From assembly GCF_963677845.1 (NCBI RefSeq), contig NZ_OY782498.1, positions 1,306,001-1,370,000 on the forward strand: a stretch of DNA of 64,000 nucleotides, written 5' to 3'. Below the pieces are notes generated by a model. The model was not told the origin of the DNA. It was given only the letters and a program-made list of their open reading frames with translations, and did not search any database. A program made the position numbers and the translations under genes. Positions 45,980 through 54,593 of the stretch are shown one piece after another; position 1 is the stretch's first letter, and each line of letters begins with the position of its first letter. This DNA comes from an uncultured Pseudodesulfovibrio sp. GTDB taxonomy: Bacteria > Desulfobacterota > Desulfovibrionia > Desulfovibrionales > Desulfovibrionaceae.

Positions 45980-47857
45980 TTACTTCTTGCCAATTTTTGT
46001 GACAGGGCTTTTGACGGTGCGATCCTTCACGTATTTTTCGTCTGCGGGAATAATCGTTCCACCGCCGTATCCGCGGTCACCCGGGGGCAGTTCGAAAACA
46101 GGTGTGGTGTCTTCGTAGCTGAGTTCAGGCATGTCGGCCTTTTCCGGCCAGTATGCCAGAGTACGATTGAGCCATTCCTGATCATTGCGTTCGGGGTAGT
46201 CTTCGCGGTTGTGAGAACCTCGGGATTCAGTACGCACCATTGCTGCTTGGGCAATGCACAGGGCGAGCTTGACCTGTCCTTGAATTTTGAGTGCGGCGGC
46301 CAACTCGTGGTTGGGACCTGCACCGTCAGAAACAAGGCTGACCTTTTTAGATTTTTCGAGAGTTTTTTGTAGTGTTTCAACACATTCTTCCAAGCCGTCC
46401 TGATTGCGGAAGACAAAGCAGCCTTTCATCAGGGCTTCCTGCATTTCATTACGCACGTCGTAGACATTCAATTTGCCGTTACGACCGTGGATAAGATCGT
46501 GAATGCGTTTTTCCTGTTTTTTGACTTCTGCGTTGATGGTTTTGGTATCGAATTTTGTTTCATATCCCTGAAGGAATTCAACAATTTTATTTCCGATAAT
46601 ACCACCGGCCACGACGGTTTCCGCCAGAGAGTTCCCGCCCAAACGGTTGAAGCCGTGCATATCCCAACAAGCTGCCTCACCAGCGGAGTAGAGCCCCTTG
46701 AGACCATAGACCGCGCCGTCCTTATTGGTACGGATACCAGCCATGGTGTAATGCTGTGTCGGACGAACTGGGATGAGTTCTGTGCGTGGATCAACACCAA
46801 GGAAGTGATGACAAATTTCATCTACTTCACGGAGTTTGGTGGAGATATGCTTGTCACCGAGGTGCCGGATATCGAGCCAGAGATGCTCGCCATAAGGGCT
46901 TTTTACGCCTTTGCCTTCACGCATGTGATGGGTCATCCAGCGAGAAACAACATCACGAGAAGCGAGTTCGGCCTTATTCGGCTCATAGATGTGCATGAAG
47001 CGTTCTTCGTTGCAGTCGAGCAGGGTTCCACCGTCACCACGACAGCCTTCGGTCACGAGGATATCCGTGGGGACGATTCCGGTGGGATGAAACTGAATGG
47101 ATTCAGGGTTGCCGATGGGAACGACGCCTGTGTCGTGGGCTATAATGTGTCCGCCACCATCACAAATGACCGCGTTTGTCGTAGCTTTATAGATGCGGCC
47201 GAAACCGCCGGTACAGATGGCGGTCGCCTTGGCGAGATAGGTTTCAAGCTGACCGGTCCGCAGGCAGCGAACAACAGCGCCCATGCAGGTTTCGCCGTCT
47301 TGAATCAGGGCAATGGCTTCTTTTTTATCGAAGACATCAATGCCAAGTTCGGCACAACGATTGTCCATGGTACACATAACTGCGTGACCAGTACCATCAG
47401 ACGTGAAGCAGGTACGCCATTTGGCAGTACCACCGAATGAACGAGCTGTAATTAACCCTTCATTTTCTTTCTTTTCAAATTTTTCAAATTTTTCTCCACC
47501 CTTGAAGAAAAATGATTTGCCGGGAATGACGCGGTTCCACGGTACGCCCCAGTGTGCGAGGCGGCGCATTTCGATAGGGGCATTGTCTGCAAAAAGTCGA
47601 GCAACTTCCTGATCGCACCCCCAGTCAGAACCTTTGACTGTATCAATGAAATGGACGTCAGGCCCATCGCCTTCACCTTTTGCAGAATTGCCGAGTGCAG
47701 CTTGCATTCCGCCCTGTGCGGCAGAAGAGTGAGAACGTCTTGCCGGAACAATGGACAGGCAGGTAGCTTTAAAACCGCTTTGTGCAGCCTCACAAGCGAC
47801 ACGCTCTCCAGCCAGGCCAGCGCCAATAACGAGCAGATCTGAATAGTACGTTTGCAT
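45980..47857 (-). CDS. frdA: Fumarate reductase/succinate dehydrogenase flavoprotein subunit
   Basis: A 625-residue FAD protein. The dinucleotide site VIGAGLAGERVA is at the N-terminus, the His that binds FAD covalently is in RRSHSSAAQGGM, and the active-site block is QFHPTGIVPTDILVTEGCRGDGG (split: QFHPTGIVPTDI, TEGCRGDGG), with the GFNRLGGNSLAE C-domain signature. It interconverts fumarate and succinate at the cytoplasmic face. The partner FrdC is of the Wolinella type. Confidence 0.96.
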   Translation of the reverse strand: MQTYYSDLLVIGAGLAGERVACEAAQSGFKATCLSIVPARRSHSSAAQGGMQAALGNSAKGEGDGPDVHFIDTVKGSDWGCDQEVARLFADNAPIEMRRLAHWGVPWNRVIPGKSFFFKGGEKFEKFEKKENEGLITARSFGGTAKWRTCFTSDGTGHAVMCTMDNRCAELGIDVFDKKEAIALIQDGETCMGAVVRCLRTGQLETYLAKATAICTGGFGRIYKATTNAVICDGGGHIIAHDTGVVPIGNPESIQFHPTGIVPTDILVTEGCRGDGGTLLDCNEERFMHIYEPNKAELASRDVVSRWMTHHMREGKGVKSPYGEHLWLDIRHLGDKHISTKLREVDEICHHFLGVDPRTELIPVRPTQHYTMAGIRTNKDGAVYGLKGLYSAGEAACWDMHGFNRLGGNSLAETVVAGGIIGNKIVEFLQGYETKFDTKTINAEVKKQEKRIHDLIHGRNGKLNVYDVRNEMQEALMKGCFVFRNQDGLEECVETLQKTLEKSKKVSLVSDGAGPNHELAAALKIQGQVKLALCIAQAAMVRTESRGSHNREDYPERNDQEWLNRTLAYWPEKADMPELSYEDTTPVFELPPGDRGYGGGTIIPADEKYVKDRTVKSPVTKIGKK

Positions 47858-47867
47858 TGGATGATCC

Positions 47868-48518
47868 TTACTGACCTAATGTTACAAAGCGAATCAGCGT
47901 GGCGATGCCGATGACCATGAACATGGCGAACAGTGTCGACTCGAGCTTTTTGAAGCCCTTGCGCTTATCTGATTTGATGAAGCCCCATTTCACTGCGATA
48001 CGATAAAACCCGACGCTGACGTGGAGTTCGACACAGGGAAGCAGGAGCATATAAAAAATAAACCACCAGAATTGTTGCATACGTGCTGCAGACTTCATGG
48101 CGGTGATAGGGAGATCATTCAGGACGACCCACATGTGGATGGCACCGAGGATCAGGATGATCATTGCTGTTCCAGCCTGAACAACCCAGAGCCATGTGTC
48201 CCGATGTTTGAGCATTTTGGCGTGTTGCCAAATCGTTGATTGACCTTCTACACGGAAGGGAATCTTACGAGCTGCAAGAACGAAGTGGACCAGGAATGTC
48301 AGAAAGATAATTGGTCCTCCCACCTGGGCCATGTATGTGACCTCAAAAAAATTGGCGATGGCATTCATGATGCTCGGCGAGATAACTACGGAAGATACGA
48401 GCAGCATATGACACCACATGAAGAGGATGAGTCCTGCACCCGTAAGCATCTGTAGCCAGTCTAGGCCAGCATCGACACGGGATAGTCCTGGAACTGATGT
48501 TGTGTGGTTTTTCATCAT
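47868..48518 (-). CDS. frdC: Dihaem cytochrome b subunit of fumarate reductase
   Basis: A 216-residue membrane anchor with five helices, like Wolinella succinogenes FrdC and B-type enzymes. Four His that would bind two haems b are seen in WCHMLLVSS, LVHFVLAA, GAIHMWVV and ELHVSVGF, in helices 1, 2, 4 and 5 order-consistent with that family. It oxidises or reduces menaquinone; in sulfate reducers the complex can work in both directions. It is first in the C4 operon; AGGTG lies before the paired ATGATG start. Confidence 0.9.
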   Translation of the reverse strand: MMKNHTTSVPGLSRVDAGLDWLQMLTGAGLILFMWCHMLLVSSVVISPSIMNAIANFFEVTYMAQVGGPIIFLTFLVHFVLAARKIPFRVEGQSTIWQHAKMLKHRDTWLWVVQAGTAMIILILGAIHMWVVLNDLPITAMKSAARMQQFWWFIFYMLLLPCVELHVSVGFYRIAVKWGFIKSDKRKGFKKLESTLFAMFMVIGIATLIRFVTLGQ

Positions 48519-48707
48519 TTGTTCACCTGTTGTTCAAAATTGTAACGAAACTGGCTTTGGCCATGACCTCTTGTCGGGTGTTTTGCGTGGTAAACTGATT
48601 ATTGTGGTGATGGTGTGAACCTGAATAGCGACGTGTTTCAGACGTATTCATTACCCACCCGTATCCCAACCTCCTCATTGTTGAATGGATTCAATAGGGA
48701 GGTAAAA

Positions 48708-48722
48708 GCAACAGCTGTGCCA
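48708..48722 (-). promoter_or_regulatory. Sigma-54 promoter of the frdCAB-fum-mae-transporter operon
   Basis: On the minus strand the sequence TGGCACAGCTGTTGC matches the -24/-12 consensus exactly (TGGCAC, 5 bases, TTGC). It points at frdC, whose ATG is about 190 bases downstream. The adjacent gene, on the far side of a hairpin, is a sigma-54 activator with its kinase, the expected regulator. Confidence 0.85.
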
Positions 48723-48723
48723 T

Positions 48724-48744
48724 AGCTTTATTTGAAATAAAGCT
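48724..48744. promoter_or_regulatory. Palindrome abutting the sigma-54 promoter
   Basis: AGCTTTATTT and AAATAAAGCT are perfect inverted repeats around one G, starting 1 base upstream of the -24 element. It is a candidate binding site for the activator or for a repressor, though enhancer sites of sigma-54 activators are usually 80-150 bases upstream. Confidence 0.5.
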
Positions 48745-48786
48745 TAGTTATTTCGAAGTATTAGTTTTATGAGAGGAGAGGGGTGA

Positions 48787-48831
48787 GCGGATTTTCGCTG
48801 ATGTCGAAAAGGGATATCAGCGAAAATCCGC
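48787..48831 (-). terminator. Hairpin after the DctD-like gene
   Basis: A near-perfect 16-bp stem (GCGGATTTTCGCTGAT and its complement) just past the activator stop. No T run follows on the minus strand, so it may be a factor-assisted terminator or an mRNA-stabilising end. It separates the regulator transcript from the frd promoter. Confidence 0.6.
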
Positions 48832-48841
48832 CGAGAGATGT

Positions 48842-50188
48842 TTACTGGCGTTTTAAGTCGTACTTAGACATTTTTTCATTGAGAGTTCTTCGGGGGATAC
48901 AGAGATCGTCAATGACTTTTTTGATGTTGCCTCCGTGCCGTGCGAGAGATTCCTTAATGAGATGCCGTTCAAAAAGATTGACTTGATCTTTAAGGCTGAT
49001 GGAGGAAGTGCATTCCCCTGAAACCGAATTAGACAGTATTTGTGGAATACGTTCTTGGGACGGAAGAGCTGATAAGACATACCTTTCAGTCATACTTTTG
49101 AGTTCTCGAACGTTTCCGGGCCAGTCGTAACTGAGCAAGATCGCGAGACTTTGAGGAGTCGCACTGTCAGCGGAGGTGCCATAAGTGTCTGCGGCCTGTT
49201 CCAAAAAGAATGAAAAGAGCAGGGGAATGTCATCCTTACGTTCTCTTAATGGTGGGACAGTTAATTCAACAGTATTCAAGCGAAAGTACAGGTCTTCGCG
49301 GAGTCGACCTTCTTTAATGGCTTTTTGTGGGGATTCATTCATGGCAGAAAGTAGCCGAAATTCTACAGGCCTTAATGTGTTAGAACCCAATCTTGTTATC
49401 TCTTTATGCTCCAAAGCTCTCAGGAGTTTTCCCTGAACATCAATAGGCATGGAACTCAGTTCATCGAGAAAGAGTGTGCCACCGTTTGCCGCCTCCAGCT
49501 TGCCAATGCGTTTGCCCTGAGCGCCTGTGAAAGCGCCTGATTCATGACCGAATAATTCACTTTCAGCCATGTTTACAGGAATGGCCGCACAATTTAGGGC
49601 AAGGTAGTTCTTTTTATTGCGATGGCTCAATTTGTGGATTGAGCGCGCAACAACTTCCTTGCCGGTTCCGGTTTCCCCAAGGATTAGAACATTGGCAATG
49701 GTCGGGGCAATATGTGTCATCTCCTTTTTTAGGCTACGCATGGGGACACTTGAACCCACAAGTCTGGAATCCAAGCCTTCGCTGTCAACAAGTGCTTGTT
49801 TAAGTTGTCGGTTTTCAATAACAAGTTGTCGTTTCTCAAGGGCGCGTTTGATGGTCTCTATAATACGTTCAGGATCGAATGGCTTTTCTACGAAGTCGTA
49901 AGCGCCGCCACGAATGGCTTCTACGGCCATGGCAATATCCCCGTGGCCGGTAAAAAGAACCACTGGAATACCCCGGTCTACTTCTGCTATTTTTTTTTGG
50001 AATTCCAAGCCGTCGAGTCCGGGCATTTTGACGTCCGAAAGGACGATCCCTTCATAATTCTTTGTGATGGTTGTGAGAGCCTTGCTTGCATCTTCAAAGC
50101 TCAGCACTTCAAATCCAGATAGTTCAAGCCATTGTCGGGCGGAATCGCGTACAGATTTTTCATCATCAACAAGAGTGACCTTATTCAT
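48842..50188 (-). CDS. dctD: DctD-like sigma-54-dependent response regulator
   Basis: A 448-residue NtrC-family activator. The receiver domain (1-120) has the acidic pair DDE, phosphorylatable Asp in VLSDVKMPGLDG and a Thr/Lys switch; the AAA+ domain (145-375) has Walker A GETGTGKEVVAR, the sigma-54 loop GAFTGAQ and Walker B GGTLFLDEL; the C-terminal Fis-type helix-turn-helix (about 405-445) reads IKKVIDDLCIPRRTLNEKM. It lies 2 bases after its kinase gene. The place next to C4-dicarboxylate genes suggests DctD; the symbol is by analogy. Confidence 0.88.
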   Translation of the reverse strand: MNKVTLVDDEKSVRDSARQWLELSGFEVLSFEDASKALTTITKNYEGIVLSDVKMPGLDGLEFQKKIAEVDRGIPVVLFTGHGDIAMAVEAIRGGAYDFVEKPFDPERIIETIKRALEKRQLVIENRQLKQALVDSEGLDSRLVGSSVPMRSLKKEMTHIAPTIANVLILGETGTGKEVVARSIHKLSHRNKKNYLALNCAAIPVNMAESELFGHESGAFTGAQGKRIGKLEAANGGTLFLDELSSMPIDVQGKLLRALEHKEITRLGSNTLRPVEFRLLSAMNESPQKAIKEGRLREDLYFRLNTVELTVPPLRERKDDIPLLFSFFLEQAADTYGTSADSATPQSLAILLSYDWPGNVRELKSMTERYVLSALPSQERIPQILSNSVSGECTSSISLKDQVNLFERHLIKESLARHGGNIKKVIDDLCIPRRTLNEKMSKYDLKRQ

Positions 50189-50190
50189 GG

Positions 50191-51966
50191 CTACGACTCC
50201 TTATTTTGTTTAGATAAAGGAAGATACACAGTAAATTCAGCCCCTTGTTCAAGGCAGTTCCTTGCACGAAAATCACCATTCATATCCTTGATGATCTTAT
50301 AGGAGATGGAAAGCCCAAGTCCAACGCCGACGCCTTCTTTTTTGGTGGTAACAAAAGGCTCAAAAAGTTTTTTGTCGATATCAGAGGATATACCAGGACC
50401 ATTATCCCAGACGCGGATTCTTGCCTTTTCATCACTGGCACTCAGCGTCACACCGATGAAGGATGACTCTGTGTTTTGCAAGGCATCAAGTGCGTTTCTG
50501 AAGAGATTAATCAGCACTTGTTCAAGCCGAACCCGGTCTCCCTTGATGAGAATGGGGGTGTCGGGCAAAGTTAATTTGAGTTCACAGTCTTCCACACGCA
50601 TTTGATGCTTCATGAGTGTCAGGGATTCATTGATCGCTTGCCGTAAATCAAACTCTCTGTCCGTATTTGATGATTTTCGGGCGAAAGATTTCAATTGTTC
50701 AGTGACCTTTGCCATGCGGTCACCCAGTTCAGAAACTTTCGTCAGGGTAGGATCAAGTTCATCCAGCAGATTTCTCGCCAGCATAAGTTTACAACTGGCG
50801 ATATATGTTTTTGTTGCGGCAATTGGTTGGTTCAATTCATGGGCGATAGCCGTAGCCATTTCGCCAAGCGCTGCCAGCTTGCCTGCTTGGACAAGTTCTT
50901 CTTGAGCTTCTCGTAATTCTACTTCAGTACGTTTGCGCTCCTCGATTTCCTGGGCCAACTGTTTATTTATATCGCGAATGTGTTCTGCTTCGACAGCCTG
51001 TTGTCTGGAAAGAATTTTTTGGTGACGTTCTCTCAGAAGAAGGCGAGTCAGTATGGCAAGACCGATAAGGACAAAAGTTGTTAAAGACATGCCCAAAGTT
51101 CTTTCCCATAAAGCACTTTGTTCCAATAGATAGAGAATCTCCCAGTTCATACCCGGAATGGCTCGAGTATTTTCAAAAAAACGTTCTTTATTTATAATTA
51201 CTTCATCCATGAAGCCCATTCGTGTCGTGTGTTTTGATGGAAGATGCTTGAGTTTTAACTTTGGATATTGGCCGCGTTCATTGATTTTTTTCAGTGTATC
51301 ATTTGAGAGAGGTTTGAGCGTCCTGTATTTCCAACTTGGACGACTCGACAGGATAATGACTCCATTGGCATCAACGACGAATACAGTCTCGCCACCTTCT
51401 TGCCATAGGTTCTCCAGAGACGAGAGAACTATTTTGGCTACAGCGACACCAATAATCTTTTCATTGCTACTGATTGGGTGAGAAATATAAAATCCGGGTT
51501 CTCCAATCGTTATACCAACACCAAAAAACATACCATTTTTACCATGAATGGCATCTTTAAAATATGGACGAAAACTCAGATTTAAACCAATGAAGTTCTT
51601 TGGTTTTTTCCAGTTACTTGATGCGATGACAATTCCATTTTTATTAATAATATAGACAGCGGCAGAACCCGAATTAAGACTTGCAGATTCCAGAAAAGAG
51701 TTTACTTCTCCAACATGACCATCACCTTCAAGAAGGTCCCTGACAATCTCTGTTTCCGAGATAAGAAAAGGAAGATATTCGTGTTTTTTGAGAGCTGATT
51801 GGAGAGTGCTTTCGTATAATGTCAGTCGTTCATTGGAAACGCGATCGAGATCTTGGATGTAGTCATACTGAACAATTAAGGCCACGAGCACCGGGATGCC
51901 GATCATGAACATGAACGTCAAGAGAATCGGAATTGCTTTGGCCTTATATGTCTTGAATAACTGCAT
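50191..51966 (-). CDS. dctB: DctB-like membrane sensor histidine kinase
   Basis: A 591-residue kinase. Two membrane helices (about 12-35 and 290-312) bound a periplasmic double-PAS/dCache sensor of about 255 residues with the FRPYFKDA and PGFYISHPISS blocks typical of DctB-like sensors. The phosphoacceptor His is in ATAIAHELNQPIAATKTYI, and the ATP-binding part shows NLFRNALDAL, DNGPGIS and GVGLGLSISYKII. It phosphorylates the partner encoded 2 bases downstream. The likely ligand is a C4 acid, inferred from neighbours and family. Confidence 0.87.
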   Translation of the reverse strand: MQLFKTYKAKAIPILLTFMFMIGIPVLVALIVQYDYIQDLDRVSNERLTLYESTLQSALKKHEYLPFLISETEIVRDLLEGDGHVGEVNSFLESASLNSGSAAVYIINKNGIVIASSNWKKPKNFIGLNLSFRPYFKDAIHGKNGMFFGVGITIGEPGFYISHPISSNEKIIGVAVAKIVLSSLENLWQEGGETVFVVDANGVIILSSRPSWKYRTLKPLSNDTLKKINERGQYPKLKLKHLPSKHTTRMGFMDEVIINKERFFENTRAIPGMNWEILYLLEQSALWERTLGMSLTTFVLIGLAILTRLLLRERHQKILSRQQAVEAEHIRDINKQLAQEIEERKRTEVELREAQEELVQAGKLAALGEMATAIAHELNQPIAATKTYIASCKLMLARNLLDELDPTLTKVSELGDRMAKVTEQLKSFARKSSNTDREFDLRQAINESLTLMKHQMRVEDCELKLTLPDTPILIKGDRVRLEQVLINLFRNALDALQNTESSFIGVTLSASDEKARIRVWDNGPGISSDIDKKLFEPFVTTKKEGVGVGLGLSISYKIIKDMNGDFRARNCLEQGAEFTVYLPLSKQNKES

Positions 51967-52103
51967 ATGAATACTCGTTATTTGCTGAGTGTTGTAGTCG
52001 TCAATGTGACCTTTTTGAATTACCCGATGCTATATGCCGTCATTATATTGGTTTGATTTTGAGAAACTCTTCGGCGAAAAACCGCTTGTTTTATAGCGTG
52101 TGA

Positions 52104-52120
52104 AAAAAGCTATGCTTTTT
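52104..52120 (-). terminator. Weak hairpin after the MFS-ApbE gene
   Basis: AAAAAGC and GCTTTTT pair around TAT about 100 bases past the stop, with T-rich sequence on the minus strand. The stem is short and A-T rich. Confidence 0.35.
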
Positions 52121-52222
52121 ACAAATTTTCTAACTATTTGATTTAATATATTTTTAAATATTCTGTTGCAGTCGAAGTTACTTTGATTAAGCAAGAACAG
52201 TACCGGGACGAATCTAACAGGG

Positions 52223-54406
52223 CTACTTTTGGAAATTGTCTGTGGTTACAATCTGCATATCGGGAGTAAACCATATAGCTGACGCCATAGGATATTCTTT
52301 TTTCATGATATTTTTACCTTTATGAGGTCCAAGAATAAAGAGTGCGGTTGCTAATGCATCTGCCTTTTCCGCGCTGTTGGCGATGACGGTAACCCCAACC
52401 GACGCGTTGGCAGAACTCATATCGGATGGATTAATGATATGGTGTCGAAGTTTTTTCTTTCCATGGTCTTCGACGGTGACGAACTGTTGATAGTCCCCAG
52501 AGCCGCATACTCCTTTTTCTCGAACTGAGATGGTCCTATATACTGCATCGGAACGAGGATGCCGTATGCCGACGGTCCAATCTTTGTCACCAAAACAATA
52601 GAAATCTCCCCCCGCCTCTACGATGCCTGATTGGATGCCCTGTTTACGAAGCAGGGTAACTGCGGCATCAATGATCGTGCCTTTGGCTATTCCTCCGAGA
52701 TCAAGAGCCATTCCGTGTTTTTTCAGTCGAATACGTTTGTTTTTATCATCAACGGCGATCATGTTGTGATCGACAAGTCCCTTTTTCATCTGGGTCAAAG
52801 TTTCATCAAGAGCATAGTAGAGAGGAGAGGTAGTTAATGCACCAATTGTCGGGTCAAATGCCCCGTCAGTTTTTTTACTATATTCGAGGGCTCGATTGAT
52901 AAGGGCGTATGATCTGGTTGACGGCGTTACCCAATATTGGCCGGCTCCTCGGTTGATTCTTCCGATTGAACCATCCAAATTGCGATGATCGTAATCTTTT
53001 TGCAGCATCCTCATGGCGGTGATTGTTTTACGAGCGGCTTTGTCTGCGGCAGCCTGACTTCGTGCCGTGATGGTCAGATTAATTATTGTTCCCAAGCCGA
53101 CGTCGGTGAATCGGTATATATTTTTGTCTTTGTTTACGGGGAAAAGATGTGTTTGAGGAATAGCCAAGAAATATAGAGGAATTGCGGCTAGCAATGCGCA
53201 ACAAAGGGCACCACCCCATGAAAGTGTTTTTCCCCAATACAGGTGATTTCGAAAGCTGGAAGAAAGCAGGGGAATACAGGAAAAAACACCTATTATCGCT
53301 ACCAATTGTAAGGCTGGTGCAACCGAGTGAGTGATTTGAATCAAAAATCCGCCAAGAAGTGGGCCAAGAAGAAATCCGAGTCCGGCAGCAAAATGTGTTG
53401 TACCAAAGGCCATGCCTTGATTTTTGGACATATCTGATGCGGCGGCCATAGAAGCAGGAATGGATATGGCGGTTCCAAGCCCCATAACTGCTCCCCAGAG
53501 AATAAAATGCCATGGTTCTTTACTTGTTCCGAGGGCAAAGAGGGCGCTTGCGCTGAGGAACATACCAAAAACAATCGAGCTGAGTTGTGTCTTCTGGGCA
53601 TGCAATCTTCCCATGAGCGGAAGGCATATGCTTGTTGTAAAGGTTGGTATTGCATATAAAACAGCAATTTCAAATCCGGTCCATCCCAATTTTATCGTCA
53701 GAAGAATCGGATAAAAAGCTGTGAGTAGTCCAATTCCAAGAGTCCGACCGAATATGGAGCATAGAAGGTATGTCGCATCAAGTTTTCCGAGAACAGAGTG
53801 CTGGGCAGTGCTTTCATTTCTGACTGTTTGCGTGTTTTTAGGTAGGAAAAAAAGAATAATCAATGATGACAGTCCCATGCAAATGGACAAACCCAGAAGC
53901 GGTGGTTTGATGGAGCGGTTAAGATAAAGGAAACCACCAAGAAGAGGCCCGCAAAAAAGGGCGATGTTGAACGCCATCGAATATAATGCAAACCAACGCG
54001 GAAGTTTTTTTGTGGGTCCATTCCCACCCAATGTGGCCATTCCAATTGGTTTGATAAGACCGGAAACAAGCCCCAAGGTAAATTGAATGGCGTAGAGAAC
54101 CGTTAAATCCGCATGGAAAAAGTACAGTAAGGGAGCAACACTCCCAACCAATGTCGTGATAAGGAGCGGCAAACGTGGGCCAACCTTGTCTCCTAAAAGA
54201 CCTGCAACCGGTGCTATCAGCAATTTGGCAAAATAGTATCCCGCAAAAGCACTTCCAAGCCAGATGCCGCTGATTCTTTCATCGAAAGATAAGAGTGGAA
54301 TAGTAAATGAAAATAGTCCGATACCTAATGTAGAAAAAAGTCCGCTTGAAAGTATTGCCCAAAAGATGCGGCCAGAATGGGGAATGTGGGGATCAGAAGT
54401 GCTCAT
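52223..54406 (-). CDS. MFS transporter fused to an ApbE flavin transferase
   Basis: A 727-residue fusion. Residues 10-375 hold twelve hydrophobic helices in two groups of six, joined by a polar loop (about 189-210), as in major facilitator proteins; the LLGDKVGPRLP loop after helix 2 fits. A thirteenth helix (about 398-416, GGALCCALLAAIPLYFLAI) follows, then an ApbE domain (425-727): GAFDPTIGAL, LDLGGIAKGTIIDAA (568-582), VEAGGDFYCFG (596-606), HHIINP (655-660) and DALATALFILG (683-693). With 13 helices ApbE should face the periplasm, where it attaches FMN from FAD to RnfG-type proteins. The MFS part could be the FAD exporter, which is inference. Confidence 0.88.
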   Translation of the reverse strand: MSTSDPHIPHSGRIFWAILSSGLFSTLGIGLFSFTIPLLSFDERISGIWLGSAFAGYYFAKLLIAPVAGLLGDKVGPRLPLLITTLVGSVAPLLYFFHADLTVLYAIQFTLGLVSGLIKPIGMATLGGNGPTKKLPRWFALYSMAFNIALFCGPLLGGFLYLNRSIKPPLLGLSICMGLSSLIILFFLPKNTQTVRNESTAQHSVLGKLDATYLLCSIFGRTLGIGLLTAFYPILLTIKLGWTGFEIAVLYAIPTFTTSICLPLMGRLHAQKTQLSSIVFGMFLSASALFALGTSKEPWHFILWGAVMGLGTAISIPASMAAASDMSKNQGMAFGTTHFAAGLGFLLGPLLGGFLIQITHSVAPALQLVAIIGVFSCIPLLSSSFRNHLYWGKTLSWGGALCCALLAAIPLYFLAIPQTHLFPVNKDKNIYRFTDVGLGTIINLTITARSQAAADKAARKTITAMRMLQKDYDHRNLDGSIGRINRGAGQYWVTPSTRSYALINRALEYSKKTDGAFDPTIGALTTSPLYYALDETLTQMKKGLVDHNMIAVDDKNKRIRLKKHGMALDLGGIAKGTIIDAAVTLLRKQGIQSGIVEAGGDFYCFGDKDWTVGIRHPRSDAVYRTISVREKGVCGSGDYQQFVTVEDHGKKKLRHHIINPSDMSSANASVGVTVIANSAEKADALATALFILGPHKGKNIMKKEYPMASAIWFTPDMQIVTTDNFQK

Positions 54407-54526
54407 ACTGATTCATGTCCTGATTTGAGTCTGTCTGACTATAAATAGCCATGAATGGCAAGCTGTTCGTGTGTTTACAAGGACATTACACCAAGGGAAT
54501 AAGTTGAATTTGTTACTCTAACATAA

Positions 54527-54567
54527 AAGAAGACCTTGCAAAAAAAATATGCAAGGTCTTCTTATGT
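54527..54567 (-). terminator. Terminator after the TPR gene
   Basis: AAGAAGACCTTGCA and TGCAAGGTCTTCTT form a 14-bp stem around an A/T loop, downstream of the TPR-protein stop. On the minus strand it ends in a short T run. It marks the MFS-ApbE gene as a separate unit. Confidence 0.75.
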
Positions 54568-54593
54568 TTCAATTTTACATAATTTGTAGATGG

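Noticed and set aside
46487-47440. 317-codon plus-strand frame opposite frdA
   Set aside because: Antisense shadow of a strongly conserved flavoprotein.
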